This document shows positions 26,185-35,520 of a stretch of 64,000 bases of DNA, in pieces (position 1 is the first letter of the stretch; every line of letters begins with the position of its first letter). The notes beneath the pieces are model-generated. The model was given only the letters and a program-made list of their open reading frames with translations, made no database searches and had not been told where the DNA came from. This stretch comes from Oxalicibacterium solurbis. GTDB lineage: Bacteria > Pseudomonadota > Gammaproteobacteria > Burkholderiales > Burkholderiaceae_D. The DNA is taken from assembly GCF_014635845.1 (NCBI RefSeq), contig NZ_BMDP01000001.1, forward strand, positions 806,001-870,000, written 5' to 3'. The translations under genes were made by a program, and so were the position numbers.

Positions 26185-27024
26185 ATGTGGGTTCACCCGA
26201 TGCCAGATCCGGTCGCGCTGTCGATCGGCCCGCTGCACATCCGCTGGTACGGCCTGATGTATCTGGCCGCCTTCATCCAGTTCGTCGCGCTGGCGCGCGT
26301 GCGCATCAAACAGCCACAGATCGCGCGCTGCGGCTGGACGAAAGAAGATATCGACGACATGCTGTTCTATGGCGTGCTCGGCGTGGTACTCGGCGGACGG
26401 CTCGGCGAAGTGCTGTTCTATCACCCGGAATTCTATTTCGCCAATCCGCTGGAAATCGTCAAAGTCTGGAACGGCGGCATGTCCTTCCACGGCGGCTTCC
26501 TCGGCGTGCTGCTGGCGATGAGCATCTGGGCCTACAAGCGCAGGCGCAATGCGTGGGACGTGCTGGACTTCATCGCGCCGATGGTGCCGCTCGGCTACGC
26601 CTTCGGCCGCCTCGGTAATTTCATCAATGCCGAACTGCCGGGCCGCATCGCCGATGCGACGCTGCCGTGGGCGATGATCTGGCCAAACGTCGACAATCTG
26701 CCGCGCCATCCGTCGCCGCTGTATCAGACGCTGGAAGGCGTCGTGGAGTTTGCTCTGCTGTGGTACTTCGCGCGCAAGGAACGCCCGCGCATGGCAGTCG
26801 GCGGCATGTTCTGCCTGCTGTCCGGCATGGGACGCTTCATCACCGAATACTTCCGCGTGCCGGACTATGAAGTCCATTTCGCCGGCATCACGATCTCGGC
26901 CGGACAGATGCTGTCACTGCCGCTGATCGCGCTCGGCATCGTGATGCTGATCGTCGCGTATCGCCGCGGTGCGCATGCTCCCGATCGCGTGCCGTCCCAA
27001 GAAGCGCAGACGCGGGCAGGATGA
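26185..27024 (+). CDS. lgt: Prolipoprotein diacylglyceryl transferase
   Basis: Inner-membrane enzyme that moves the diacylglyceryl group of phosphatidylglycerol to the lipobox Cys of prolipoproteins, the first step of lipoprotein maturation. The 279 residues contain multiple membrane helices and the signatures [27 protein letters not shown] (with the essential His) and [14 protein letters not shown]. The ATG at 26185 starts [16 protein letters not shown], typical of the family. It follows the LysR gene by 4 bp and overlaps the PAP2 gene by four bases (ATGA). Confidence 0.96.
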   Translation: MWVHPMPDPVALSIGPLHIRWYGLMYLAAFIQFVALARVRIKQPQIARCGWTKEDIDDMLFYGVLGVVLGGRLGEVLFYHPEFYFANPLEIVKVWNGGMSFHGGFLGVLLAMSIWAYKRRRNAWDVLDFIAPMVPLGYAFGRLGNFINAELPGRIADATLPWAMIWPNVDNLPRHPSPLYQTLEGVVEFALLWYFARKERPRMAVGGMFCLLSGMGRFITEYFRVPDYEVHFAGITISAGQMLSLPLIALGIVMLIVAYRRGAHAPDRVPSQEAQTRAG

Positions 27025-27638
27025 TGGAATACTGGGAACACTTCACCCGCCTCGCCGATACCAATCTCACGATTCCCGCCGCAGCCGTCCTCACGGTCTG
27101 GCTGCTGTGCGCCCGCACATGGCGCACCTGCCTGCTGTGGTGCGTGCTGTTCGGCGGCGGACTGTTCCTCGTCGCCGCAACCAAGATCGCCTATGCTGGC
27201 TGGGGCATCGGCATCGCCGCCATCGATTTCAGGGGATTCAGCGGCCATGCGATGCGCGCGGCGGCGCTGGCGCCGGTGCTGATGCATGTGCTGTTGCAGC
27301 GCCGTTCGCGCACGGTATTGACTACCGGCGTCTTGTTCGGCGTGCTGTTTGCATTGGGTATCGGCATTTCGCGGCTGGTACTGCAGGTGCATTCGGTATC
27401 GGAGGTTGTTACCGGCTGGATGCTCGGCTTTGCCGTTGCCTGGCTGTTCATCCGCTTCTGCGCGCACCATCCGACGATTGCTTTCGATCGCCGTTCACTG
27501 GCGCTCGCGACATTGTTCCTGCTGCCGCTATTGATACTGAAGCCGGCACCAACCGAAAGCTGGATCGTGCGGATTGCGATTGCATTGGCCGGCGCAGAAC
27601 ATGCAGACCAAATCCGGCAGCGTACGACAGGTCTTTGA
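27021..27638 (+). CDS. PAP2-family membrane phosphatase-like protein
   Basis: A 205-residue multi-span membrane protein with the PAP2 acid phosphatase pattern. The SGH motif is in [11 protein letters not shown], and [17 protein letters not shown] matches the last motif (SRxxxxxHxxxD) with Glu in place of the final Asp. The first motif (KxxxxxxRP) is only partly kept: a Lys in [10 protein letters not shown] without the RP. It may dephosphorylate a lipid phosphate. It overlaps lgt by four bases, so a role in envelope lipid metabolism (for example handling products of lipoprotein or isoprenoid lipid reactions) is plausible but unproven. Confidence 0.8.
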   Translation: MMEYWEHFTRLADTNLTIPAAAVLTVWLLCARTWRTCLLWCVLFGGGLFLVAATKIAYAGWGIGIAAIDFRGFSGHAMRAAALAPVLMHVLLQRRSRTVLTTGVLFGVLFALGIGISRLVLQVHSVSEVVTGWMLGFAVAWLFIRFCAHHPTIAFDRRSLALATLFLLPLLILKPAPTESWIVRIAIALAGAEHADQIRQRTTGL

Positions 27639-27712
27639 TGACATTGACCGAACTTGATCGAAGAAAGCGAGATCGAAAGCAGCGATAACAATCGCTTCCG
27701 ATTTTCCTCATG

Positions 27713-27742
27713 AAAAATGCCGGTCAACTGACCGGCATTTTT
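27713..27742. terminator. Bidirectional rho-independent terminator
   Basis: A 14-bp inverted repeat (AAAAATGCCGGTCA / TGACCGGCATTTTT) with A and T runs on its two sides, placed between the convergent PAP2 gene and the small Cys-rich gene. Confidence 0.88.
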
Positions 27743-27764
27743 TTGTGCAGCCTTGCATCCGCAT

Positions 27765-27944
27765 TCATTCGCTGTGCGGACCGCAACAGGCGCACGGCCC
27801 GTGACCATGACGGACATAGCGGTAATCGACCGGCTTTTCCCCTGTCACCGTGAAAGCATCAGTGACTGCTTCCACTGTCACCTCCCTGTACGCTTCGGTT
27901 TCCGGCAAGCCCGACGACTGCATCTTGTCTTCCGCGTTATTCAT
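27765..27944 (-). CDS. Small protein with Cys/His-rich C terminus
   Basis: A 59-residue protein that I do not recognise. The N-terminal two thirds are acidic and soluble; the end reads RYVRHGHGPCACCGPHSE, with three His-like ligands and three Cys, as in small metal-binding tails. The ATG at 27944 is chosen because GAGGTG lies just upstream; an in-frame GTG two codons earlier is less likely. It starts 15 bp after the waaA stop on the same strand and ends at the terminator, so it is probably the last gene of the waaA transcript. Confidence 0.6.
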   Translation of the reverse strand: MNNAEDKMQSSGLPETEAYREVTVEAVTDAFTVTGEKPVDYRYVRHGHGPCACCGPHSE

Positions 27945-27959
27945 CTTCACCTCGTCAGA

Positions 27960-29231
27960 TCATTTATTCACAAAAGGCGCAAGCAAAGCCATCGTACGCG
28001 CCGTGGCACCGCGATGCTGCTGCGAAAAATGCCGCGCATGCTGCCCCATCTCATTACGTGTATGTACGTCGGACAACAGCCTGTCTGCCTGCCGCATCAG
28101 TTCCAACGCATCGGCCACGCGCAATGCCGCGCCCGCCTCGATTGCATTCTGCGCTGCATCGGCAAAATTGAAGGTGTGCGGACCGACCAGCACCGGCGTG
28201 CCGACTGCACAAGCTTCGATCAGGTTTTGCCCGCCCAGCGGCAGCAGGCTGCCGCCGACGAACGCAACATCTGCCGCCGCGTAATAAGCGAACATCTCGC
28301 CCATCGTGTCGCCAAGAAAAACGCGTACGTCCGGTGCCAGCACTTCTTCGCCTCTCGACGAGCGACGCGCCAGTTTCAGGCCGTGTTCCACAACCAGTCG
28401 CGCAACTTCGTCGAAGCGTTGCGGATGTCGTGGCACGATCAACAGCAGCACATTAGGGATATCGAGCTGCGCCAGCTCGGACAGGATCAGCGCTTCCTCG
28501 CCGTCGCGCGTATTGGCGCATGCCAGAACCGGGCGCGCACCGAAACGCGCACGCAGCACTGCACCGCGCGCCAGCATTTCTTCCGGCGGCACCACATCGA
28601 ACTTGATGCTGCCGGTCACCTGTACATTCGGCGCACCGAGCTGGCGGATACGCAGCGCATCGCTATCGGTCTGCGCCGCCACGCACGACATCGCAGCGGC
28701 GGCTTCGGTGAACAGCCCCGGAAACCGCATCGCACGCGCCAGCGAACGTTCGGACAAGCGGGCGTTGACCAGTGCCACCGGTACACCGCGCCACCGGCAT
28801 TGCGTCATCGCGTTCGGCCACACCTCGGTTTCCATCAGCACGCACAACTGCGGACGAAAACGGCGCAGAAAACGTCCGACCATCCAGCCGGTATCGTAGG
28901 GAAAGTAGCACTGCGTCACGCGCGGCTCGTTGCCGAACAAGGCCCTGCCGGTCGCACGGCCGGTCGGCGTCATGTGCGTCAGCAGGATGCGATGTGACGG
29001 ATATTCCTGCAGTAGCGCCTCGATCAGCGGTTGCGCAGCGCGCGTCTCGCCGACGGATACCGCATGCACCCATAACAGGGGGCCTTGGCTGGCTTCCTGC
29101 ACGCCGCCGTAGAAACCCAATCGCTCCGCGACATGCTGGCGGTATCCGGGCTCCTGCCGTCCGCGCAGCCACAGGCGCAGCAGCACCAGCGGCAAGGCCA
29201 ACCACCAGGCAACGGAATAGATCACGCGCAT
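27960..29231 (-). CDS. waaA: 3-deoxy-D-manno-octulosonic acid (Kdo) transferase
   Basis: Inner-membrane-associated glycosyltransferase that adds Kdo to lipid IVA, joining lipid A to the LPS core. The 423 residues start with a hydrophobic anchor (MRVIYSVAWWLALPLVLLRL) and then family motifs: LLWVHAVSVGETRAAQPLI with the catalytic Glu, MTPTGRATGRALFG, the WPN of ETEVWPNAM and GGSLLPLGGQNLIEACAVGT in the donor-binding domain. The length is normal. A small Cys/His-rich gene follows 15 bp downstream. Confidence 0.95.
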   Translation of the reverse strand: MRVIYSVAWWLALPLVLLRLWLRGRQEPGYRQHVAERLGFYGGVQEASQGPLLWVHAVSVGETRAAQPLIEALLQEYPSHRILLTHMTPTGRATGRALFGNEPRVTQCYFPYDTGWMVGRFLRRFRPQLCVLMETEVWPNAMTQCRWRGVPVALVNARLSERSLARAMRFPGLFTEAAAAMSCVAAQTDSDALRIRQLGAPNVQVTGSIKFDVVPPEEMLARGAVLRARFGARPVLACANTRDGEEALILSELAQLDIPNVLLLIVPRHPQRFDEVARLVVEHGLKLARRSSRGEEVLAPDVRVFLGDTMGEMFAYYAAADVAFVGGSLLPLGGQNLIEACAVGTPVLVGPHTFNFADAAQNAIEAGAALRVADALELMRQADRLLSDVHTRNEMGQHARHFSQQHRGATARTMALLAPFVNK

Positions 29232-29370
29232 GGCAGCAGTCCACGCGCGGCGCGGATATCAGGGGGACGGGAGGAAAATCGCATGCCGCGTATTATGCCG
29301 TGTTGCCCGGCATGGGTCACTGTCCGCGCGGCATCGCACAAAGGTAAGCGAAGGCAAGCGAAACCAAAAC

Positions 29371-29389
29371 GGCCGGCATGCAGCCGGCC
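29371..29389 (-). terminator. Rho-independent terminator of the phosphomannomutase gene
   Basis: GGCCGGC / GCCGGCC with a five-base loop. On the minus strand it is followed by GTTTTGGTTTC, a broken U tract. It lies 25 bp after the gene at 29415. Confidence 0.7.
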
Positions 29390-29414
29390 GCAGGATTCGG
29401 CAATCCGTGCTTCT

Positions 29415-30791
29415 TCAATACGGCATCACGGCATCCGGCTTGGCTGCCGTGATCACGCGCTTGAACTCGGCCTGGATACGCTGCAGTGCCTGCTGCGATT
29501 CCGCCTCGAAGCGCATGACGATGACCGGCGTCGTATTCGACGAACGCGCCAGGCCAAAACCGTCCGGATATTCGACGCGCAGGCCGTCGATCGTAATCGT
29601 GCGATCGGAGCCGGGGAATTTTGCTTCGCTCTGCAGCTTGGCGATCAACGGGAAGCTTTCGCCTTCCGACAGCTTCAATTGCAGTTCCGGCGTGGATGTC
29701 GATTGCGGCAGCGCATTCAGCACGGCCGACGGATCCTTCTCGCGGCTCAGCAGTTCCAGCATGCGCGCACCGGCGTACAAACCGTCGTCGAAACCGTACC
29801 AGCGATCCTTGAAGAAAATATGGCCGCTCATCTCGCCGCCGATCGGTGCGCCGGTTTCGCGCATCTTGGCCTTGACCAGCGAATGCCCGGTCTTCCACAT
29901 CAGCGGCTTGCCGCCGTACTGCTCGATCCACGGCGACAGATGGCGCGTGCATTTGACGTCGTACAGGATCTGTTCGCCCGGATGGCGCGTCAGCACATCC
30001 TTCACGAACAGCATCAGCTGGCGATCCGGATAGATGATCTGGCCGTCCTTGGTAACGACACCGAGGCGATCGCCATCGCCGTCGAACGCAAGGCCGATTT
30101 CGGCATCGGTCTCTTGCAGGCACTTGATCAGGTCCTGCAGATTTTCCGGATGCGCGGGATCGGGATGATGATTGGGGAAATTGCCGTCGACGTCGCAGAA
30201 CAGTTCGATCACTTCGCAACCCAGCGCGCGGTACAGATCGCCGGCAAACGCACCTGCCACACCGTTGCCGCAATCGACGGCAACCTTCATCGGCCGCGCC
30301 AGTTTGACGTCGCCGGTGATGCGTTTCAGATAGGCATCACGAATGTCGTGCGTACGATAGCTGCCCTTGCCTTCGGTCAGTGTGCCGTCGACGATCGCCT
30401 GATGCAGCGCCTGGATCGCGTCGCCATAGATCGCCTCGCCGGCCAATACCATCTTGAAGCCGTTGTAGTCAGGCGGATTGTGGCTGCCGGTAACCATGAT
30501 GCCGGAACGCGCATCGAGTTCATGCGTGCCGAAATACAGCACCGGTGTGGCAACCACGCCCAGATCGATCACGTCGACGCCGGCAGCCTGCAGGCCTTCC
30601 GCCAGCGCAGCCGTCAGTTCGGGGCCGGACAGGCGGCCGTCACGGCCGATCACGACCGTGGTTTCGCCCTTGGCGCGCACGGCGCTGCCGAAAGCGCGTC
30701 CGATGTCGCGTGCAATGCCGGCATCCAGCGTCTTGCCGACGATGCCGCGAATGTCATAAGCCTTGAAGATGCCTTGCGTGAGAGCCGCCAT
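29415..30791 (-). CDS. Phosphomannomutase/phosphoglucomutase
   Basis: Alpha-D-phosphohexomutase of the AlgC/ManB type, interconverting 6- and 1-phosphates of mannose and glucose for LPS and exopolysaccharide precursors. The 458 residues have KAYDIRGIVG at the N terminus, the active phosphoserine loop VTGSHNPPDYNGFK, the metal loop LAFDGDGDRLGV and the sugar-binding GGEMSGHIFF. The start is the ATG at 30791 (MAALTQGIF); an upstream in-frame TTG is rejected. Monocistronic, divergent from apaH, and next to waaA, which fits a role in envelope sugar supply. Confidence 0.93.
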   Translation of the reverse strand: MAALTQGIFKAYDIRGIVGKTLDAGIARDIGRAFGSAVRAKGETTVVIGRDGRLSGPELTAALAEGLQAAGVDVIDLGVVATPVLYFGTHELDARSGIMVTGSHNPPDYNGFKMVLAGEAIYGDAIQALHQAIVDGTLTEGKGSYRTHDIRDAYLKRITGDVKLARPMKVAVDCGNGVAGAFAGDLYRALGCEVIELFCDVDGNFPNHHPDPAHPENLQDLIKCLQETDAEIGLAFDGDGDRLGVVTKDGQIIYPDRQLMLFVKDVLTRHPGEQILYDVKCTRHLSPWIEQYGGKPLMWKTGHSLVKAKMRETGAPIGGEMSGHIFFKDRWYGFDDGLYAGARMLELLSREKDPSAVLNALPQSTSTPELQLKLSEGESFPLIAKLQSEAKFPGSDRTITIDGLRVEYPDGFGLARSSNTTPVIVMRFEAESQQALQRIQAEFKRVITAAKPDAVMPY

Positions 30792-31123
30792 ATGCAACCT
30801 TGAACCTTTCAGAAAAATTCACCAAACCGCAATCCATGCAGCGACCCGATTCGTGATCCGATGGAATGCGGAAAAATGCAGGAAGGAAATACTTTAACAG
30901 CCCTTGCGCGCTTTACCCACTGTTGCCGAACAAGACCATCGTCTTCATCCGCAGGCCAGGTGCGCCGCATGGGCAATCGTGCGCCGCAGGTATGACCGGC
31001 CGATGTCGACGGAAGTTTCAGACACGGCAAGCTTTACATGCAATGCCGGCAGGCTTTGCCGAAAGGCGCTTTCCTTATAATGTGCACTATGCCGCATCCG
31101 GCGCATCCAACCGAAACCTCTTC
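30792..31123. other. Divergent intergenic region, phosphomannomutase/apaH
   Basis: A 332-bp gap without a convincing gene. It must hold the promoters of both flanking genes; the only clear element is a TATAAT for apaH near 31076. The plus-strand frame that continues the apaH frame upstream has no start signal. Confidence 0.6.
31076..31081 (+). promoter_or_regulatory. apaH: Candidate -10 element of the apaH promoter
   Basis: A perfect TATAAT, 42 bp before the apaH ATG. The -35 is poor (CTTTGCC-like at about 31054-31060), with a spacer shorter than 17 bp. Confidence 0.5.
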
Positions 31124-31948
31124 ATGACCACCTATGCCATCGGCGACCTGCAAGGTTGCCACACCCAGTTCATCGCGCTGTTGAAAAAAATCGAAGCCGC
31201 CTCGCCGGATGCGCAATTCGTCTTCGTCGGTGATCTCGTCAATCGCGGCCCGCAGTCGCTGGCAACGCTGCGGCATGTGCGTGCCATGGGAAATCGCGCG
31301 CGCGTCGTACTCGGCAATCACGATCTGAACCTGCTGGCGGTTTTCTGCGGACTGCGCCAGCCGCATGCGTCGGATACGCTGGACGACATCCTCGCCGCCG
31401 ACGATCGCGACGAATTGATCGACTGGCTGCGGCACCAGCCGCTGGCGCTGGAAGCCGATGGCTGCCTGTGCGTGCATGCCGGCGTGCTGCCGCAATGGAG
31501 CATGCAGCAGACGCTGTCGCTGGCGCACGAAGTGGAAACCGCGCTGCGCAGTGCGAACTGGAAAGATTTCCTGCAAACGATGTACGGCAATACGCCGGAC
31601 CGCTGGGACGATGCATTGCAAGGCGCGGACCGGCTGCGCTGCATCGTCAATGCATTGACGCGCATACGCTACTGCCGCGCCGATGCCAGCATGGAATTGA
31701 AAGTCTCGGAAAGCCTGGCCGATGCGCCACCGGGATTGCAGCCGTGGTTCGACATGCCGGATCGGCAGACCGAAAACGCTACCGTCGTATTCGGCCACTG
31801 GTCGACATTGGGATTGACGCTGCGCCCGAACCTGGTCGGGCTGGATACCGGCTGCGTGTGGGGCGGCAAACTGACGGCCGTCAATCTGCAGGATCGCTCC
31901 GTCGTGCAGGTCGATTGCCCGCAACACCGGCAGCCGGGCAAACACTGA
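31124..31948 (+). CDS. apaH: Symmetrical bis(5'-nucleosyl)-tetraphosphatase
   Basis: ApaH splits diadenosine tetraphosphate into two ADP, and can remove Np4 caps from RNA in E. coli. The 274 residues show the metallophosphatase motifs in order: [13 protein letters not shown] (metal Asp and His), [26 protein letters not shown] and, near the end, [13 protein letters not shown] and [10 protein letters not shown]. The length is normal and the ATG at 31124 starts the usual MTTYAIGD. It is convergent with plsC, with just 8 bp between the two stops. Confidence 0.96.
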   Translation: MTTYAIGDLQGCHTQFIALLKKIEAASPDAQFVFVGDLVNRGPQSLATLRHVRAMGNRARVVLGNHDLNLLAVFCGLRQPHASDTLDDILAADDRDELIDWLRHQPLALEADGCLCVHAGVLPQWSMQQTLSLAHEVETALRSANWKDFLQTMYGNTPDRWDDALQGADRLRCIVNALTRIRYCRADASMELKVSESLADAPPGLQPWFDMPDRQTENATVVFGHWSTLGLTLRPNLVGLDTGCVWGGKLTAVNLQDRSVVQVDCPQHRQPGKH

Positions 31949-31956
31949 CGCAGGGA

Positions 31957-32709
31957 TCAGGCTGCGCGTTCGGACTCTTCCGCGTAACCGAGCCGGATGG
32001 CGATTGCACGATGCGCCGCCAGCGACAATTCACGCCGGTGCGTGCCAGTCGAATCTATCTCCGCCAGCGGCATCAATTGCACACGCATAGGCGATGAACG
32101 CATGATCGTCAGCAGGCTGGCGACGAAGGTCATGTCGCCGACAAAATCGGCCGCGGGGTGGAGTTTTTCCTCCGCATCGACGTAACGCAAGGCGACCGGC
32201 TGCACCGGCACCTTCGCCTCGATGGCGGCTTCAAACAGGTTCGGATGGAAAGACAGCAGCGTGCCCTGCGCCGCCGTCGTCCCCTCGGGAAAAAATGCGA
32301 TTCGCTCGCCCTTGCGCAGACTGATCACCAGTCCTTCGTAGACACGCCGGATTTCGCGCTGCTTGCCGCGTGCGATGAAGATGGTGCCGGCCTTCTCGCA
32401 CAACCAGCCCAATGCCGGCCAGTTGCGGATATCCGCCTTGGCAACGAATCGGCACGGCTGCTGCGAATTGATGACGAAGATATCGAGCCACGAGACGTGA
32501 TTGGCGACGATCAGTTCGCGCCCTTGCAGTTGCGCGCCGTTCTCCGCACACAGATCGACACTGATGTGCAAGATCGCCAGCAGGCCGCCTGACCAGCGGC
32601 GAATGCGGCGCTCGCGGCCGGCATCGTTGACGAATGGAAAAACGAAAGCCGACGTCGCCAGTCCAGCCAGCAGATGCAGCAGCACGCGCAAAAAGGTCCA
32701 TGCGATCAT
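31957..32709 (-). CDS. plsC: 1-acyl-sn-glycerol-3-phosphate acyltransferase
   Basis: Membrane acyltransferase making phosphatidic acid from lysophosphatidic acid. 250 residues. A hydrophobic N-terminal segment (MIAWTFLRVLLHLLAGLATS) is followed by the catalytic NHVSWLDIFV (HxxxxD) and the substrate-binding FFPEGTT. Neither the C-terminal half nor the context separates PlsC from a related lyso-lipid acyltransferase, for example one acting on ornithine lipid. It is the last gene of the yqgE-ruvX-pyrR-pyrB-pyrC' run, 57 bp after pyrC'. Confidence 0.87.
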   Translation of the reverse strand: MIAWTFLRVLLHLLAGLATSAFVFPFVNDAGRERRIRRWSGGLLAILHISVDLCAENGAQLQGRELIVANHVSWLDIFVINSQQPCRFVAKADIRNWPALGWLCEKAGTIFIARGKQREIRRVYEGLVISLRKGERIAFFPEGTTAAQGTLLSFHPNLFEAAIEAKVPVQPVALRYVDAEEKLHPAADFVGDMTFVASLLTIMRSSPMRVQLMPLAEIDSTGTHRRELSLAAHRAIAIRLGYAEESERAA

Positions 32710-32766
32710 GCTGCCGCCCTGCCGAAAACCGTCTCGGGAAGAAGCGTCGGCTTCATCGATGAACGA

Positions 32767-34050
32767 TCAGCGCTGAAAAGCTATATGACCTGCCACCACC
32801 GTCGCCTTCACCTGCCCAGCCAATTCGTAGCCGAGGAAAGGCGTGTGCTTGCCTTGGCTTGCCAGCACGGGCGCCGCCACCGTCCAGCGTGCCGCCGGAT
32901 CGAATACGCAGATATCGGCAATTGCACCAACTGCCAATTGGCCGGCCGGTGCGCCGATGATGCGCGCGGCATCGGCCGTGACCATGGCGATCGCACGCGA
33001 CACTGCCTGCTTCGGCTCCGCGCATTCCTCGCCCCATTTCAATGCCAGCGACAGCAGCAGTTCGAGACCGGTCGCACCCGGAGAAGCCTCGCCGAACGGC
33101 AGCAGCTTCTCGTCGTCGTCGACCGGCGTATGGTCGGAACAGATCGCATCGATGGTGCCATCTAGCAGGGCTGCACGAATCGCATCGCGGTCGCGCTGAC
33201 CGCGCAATGGCGGCGTCAGGCGTGCATTGGCATCGAAGAAGCCGACATCGATCTCGGTCAGATGCACATGATGCGCACCGACGTCGCAGGTGACCGGCAA
33301 GCCTTCCTTCTTCGCCGCGCGCACCAGTTCCAGACCGGCAGCCGACGACATGCGGCACAGATGAACGCGCGCACCCGTCACGCGCATCAGTTCGAAGATC
33401 GTGTACAGCGGAATCGTTTCCGACATTACCGGCACGCCGGACAAACCCAGACGCGAAGCGACCGGGCCGCTATGCGCGACGCCGTTGCGGCCCAGATGCG
33501 GGTCCTGCGGGCGCAGCCACACCGTGTAGTCGAAAGTTTTCGCATACTGCAATGCGCGTAATAGCACCGTGGTATCCAGAATCGGCTGATCGGCCTGCGA
33601 GAAGCCGATGCAGCCGGCATCGGTCAGTTCCGCCATCTCGGTCAGCGCTTCGCCATGCAGCTTCATCGTCAGCGCGCCGAGCGGATAGACGTGCGCCTGG
33701 TTCAGCAGGCGTGCACGATGCTTGAGCATCTCGACCAGGCCCGGTTCGTCCAATACCGGATCGGTATCCGGCGGACAGACCAGGCTGGTGATGCCGCCCT
33801 GCACGGCTGCCTGCATTTCCGATTCCAGCGTGGCCTTGTGTTCGTAGCCCGGCTCGCGCAGACGCGCGCTCAGATCGACGAGGCCCGGTGCGACGACGAG
33901 GCCGCTCGCATCGAGCGTCTTGGTCGCCGTGAAATCGGCCGGCGCGTTGCCGACGCCGACGATCTTGCCGGCTGCAATGTACAGATCCTGTTTGGCATCG
34001 ACGCCGTTGGCCGGATCAACCAGATGGCCGTTCTTGATGTGGATTTTCAT
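32767..34050 (-). CDS. pyrC': Dihydroorotase homologue lacking metal ligands (PyrC'-like), probably non-catalytic
   Basis: A 427-residue protein with the fold of type I dihydroorotase, but the metal site is broken. The signature DxHxHxR reads DLSARLR (residues 59-65), so both His are replaced (Ser61, Arg63). The later His positions also look lost: the segment WLRPQDPHL replaces the usual His-Glu-Asp motif, and HLCRMSSAAG has Arg where the second His of the HVCHVST motif should be. The Asp of SDHTP is kept. In Pseudomonas an inactive pyrC' product forms the ATCase complex with PyrB; the same is likely here, since the gene sits 5 bp downstream of pyrB. An active dihydroorotase must then be encoded elsewhere. 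Confidence 0.92.
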   Translation of the reverse strand: MKIHIKNGHLVDPANGVDAKQDLYIAAGKIVGVGNAPADFTATKTLDASGLVVAPGLVDLSARLREPGYEHKATLESEMQAAVQGGITSLVCPPDTDPVLDEPGLVEMLKHRARLLNQAHVYPLGALTMKLHGEALTEMAELTDAGCIGFSQADQPILDTTVLLRALQYAKTFDYTVWLRPQDPHLGRNGVAHSGPVASRLGLSGVPVMSETIPLYTIFELMRVTGARVHLCRMSSAAGLELVRAAKKEGLPVTCDVGAHHVHLTEIDVGFFDANARLTPPLRGQRDRDAIRAALLDGTIDAICSDHTPVDDDEKLLPFGEASPGATGLELLLSLALKWGEECAEPKQAVSRAIAMVTADAARIIGAPAGQLAVGAIADICVFDPAARWTVAAPVLASQGKHTPFLGYELAGQVKATVVAGHIAFQR

Positions 34051-34055
34051 CTCTT

Positions 34056-35015
34056 TTAATTTCCCGCCAGAATACTCATCACCGCCATGCGCACCGCGAT
34101 GCCGAAGGTCACCTGCGGCAGAATCACGGCCTGCGTGCCGTCCGCCACTGCCGATTCGATCTCGACGCCGCGGTTCATCGGTCCCGGATGCATGACGATC
34201 GCATCCGGTTTCGCCAGCGCGAGACGCTCGGTCGTCAGGCCGTAGCTTTTGAAAAATTCCTGCGCCGACGGCAGCAGCGCGCCGCTCATCCGCTCGTTCT
34301 GCAGGCGCAGCATGATGATGACGTCGACGTCCTTCAAACCCTTGTTGATGTCGGTGAACACGCGCACGCCCATCTGTTCGAGTCCGCTAGGCAGCAATGT
34401 ACGCGGCCCGATCGCGCGCACTTCCGGCACGCCCAGCGTGGTCAGTGCGTGGATGTCCGAACGCGCGACGCGGCTGTGCAGGATGTCGCCGACGATCGCC
34501 ACCGTCAGGTTGCTGAAATCCTTCTTGTAGTGGCGGATCGTGTACATGTCGAGCAGGCCCTGCGTCGGATGCGCGTGGCGGCCGTCGCCGGCGTTCACCA
34601 CGTGCACGTGCGGCTGCATCGTGTCGTTCAGGTGCTTGGCGATCAGGTAGGGTGCGCCCGATTGCGCGTGACGCACGACGAACATGTCCGCGTGCATGGC
34701 CGACAGGTTGTCGATCGTGTCCAGCAGCGATTCGCCCTTGCTCGAACTCGATGCCGCGATGTTCAGGTTGATCACGTCGGCCGACAGGCGCTTGGACGCG
34801 ATCTCGAAGGTCGTGCGGGTGCGCGTCGAATTCTCGAAGAACAGGTTGAACACGCTCTTGCCGCGCATCAGCGGCACCTTCTTCACCTCGCGGTCGCCAA
34901 TGCTGACGAACGAGGAAGCGGTATCGAGGATATGCAGGATGTGCGCCTTCGGCAGGCCTTCGATGGTGAGCAGATGCTGCAGCTCGCCGTTCTTGTTCAA
35001 TTGCGGATTAAGCAT
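34056..35015 (-). CDS. pyrB: Aspartate carbamoyltransferase catalytic chain
   Basis: Catalyses the first committed step of pyrimidine synthesis, from carbamoyl phosphate and aspartate. The 319 residues hold the carbamoyl phosphate motif [11 protein letters not shown], the HPTQGLLDM loop and the aspartate-side [11 protein letters not shown]. No pyrI regulatory chain is present; the partner is likely the inactive dihydroorotase homologue downstream. Its start overlaps the end of pyrR by 8 bp. Confidence 0.96.
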   Translation of the reverse strand: MLNPQLNKNGELQHLLTIEGLPKAHILHILDTASSFVSIGDREVKKVPLMRGKSVFNLFFENSTRTRTTFEIASKRLSADVINLNIAASSSSKGESLLDTIDNLSAMHADMFVVRHAQSGAPYLIAKHLNDTMQPHVHVVNAGDGRHAHPTQGLLDMYTIRHYKKDFSNLTVAIVGDILHSRVARSDIHALTTLGVPEVRAIGPRTLLPSGLEQMGVRVFTDINKGLKDVDVIIMLRLQNERMSGALLPSAQEFFKSYGLTTERLALAKPDAIVMHPGPMNRGVEIESAVADGTQAVILPQVTFGIAVRMAVMSILAGN

Positions 35016-35520
35016 GGTCCACCGTCAGGGATAAGCGGCCGTCTTCGGCCCGTTGCAGGACCAGCTGCTGCCGGTCCGGTATGGAAATCGTGGTCGCGAC
35101 GAAATCGGCAGCGATCGGCAGCTCGCGTTCGCCGCGATCGGCCAGCGCCGCCAGCAGGATGCGCGCCGGGCGGCCGTAGTCGAACAGTTCGTTGATCGCC
35201 GCGCGCGTGGTGCGGCCGGTGTACAGCACATCGTCCACCAGCAGGATCGTCGCGCCGTCGACGTCGAATGGGATCTGTGTCGGTTTGACGTCGGTGCGCA
35301 GGCCTTTTTCCGCGAAATCGTCGCGATAGAAGGAAACGTCGATGAAACCGAGGCGTTCGCCCAGCTGCATTTCCATCGCCAGCCGCTCGGCCAGCCAGGC
35401 GCCGCCGGAATGGATGCCGACGATGCCGACGTTCTCGGCCTTGGCCAATGCGGTTTTCACCTGCGCTGCCAGTGACTGGTACAGCGCTTCGGCGTCGAGT
35501 TCAGGATTCGGTAGGGTCAT
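35008..35520 (-). CDS. pyrR: PyrR-type regulator/uracil phosphoribosyltransferase
   Basis: A 170-residue phosphoribosyltransferase-fold protein with the PRPP loop [18 protein letters not shown], typical of PyrR. In Gram-positive bacteria PyrR binds pyr mRNA and also has uracil phosphoribosyltransferase activity. I see no antiterminator-terminator structure inside this run of overlapping genes, so its regulatory mode here is unclear. It overlaps ruvX by four bases (ATGA) and pyrB by eight, so expression is tightly coupled. Confidence 0.9.
   Translation of the reverse strand: MTLPNPELDAEALYQSLAAQVKTALAKAENVGIVGIHSGGAWLAERLAMEMQLGERLGFIDVSFYRDDFAEKGLRTDVKPTQIPFDVDGATILLVDDVLYTGRTTRAAINELFDYGRPARILLAALADRGERELPIAADFVATTISIPDRQQLVLQRAEDGRLSLTVDHA

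Noticed and set aside
32767-34050. Frameshift or sequencing error as the reason for the lost dihydroorotase ligands
   Set aside because: The frame is intact over the full 427 residues and the ligands are replaced one by one at separate sites, not lost in one shifted block.
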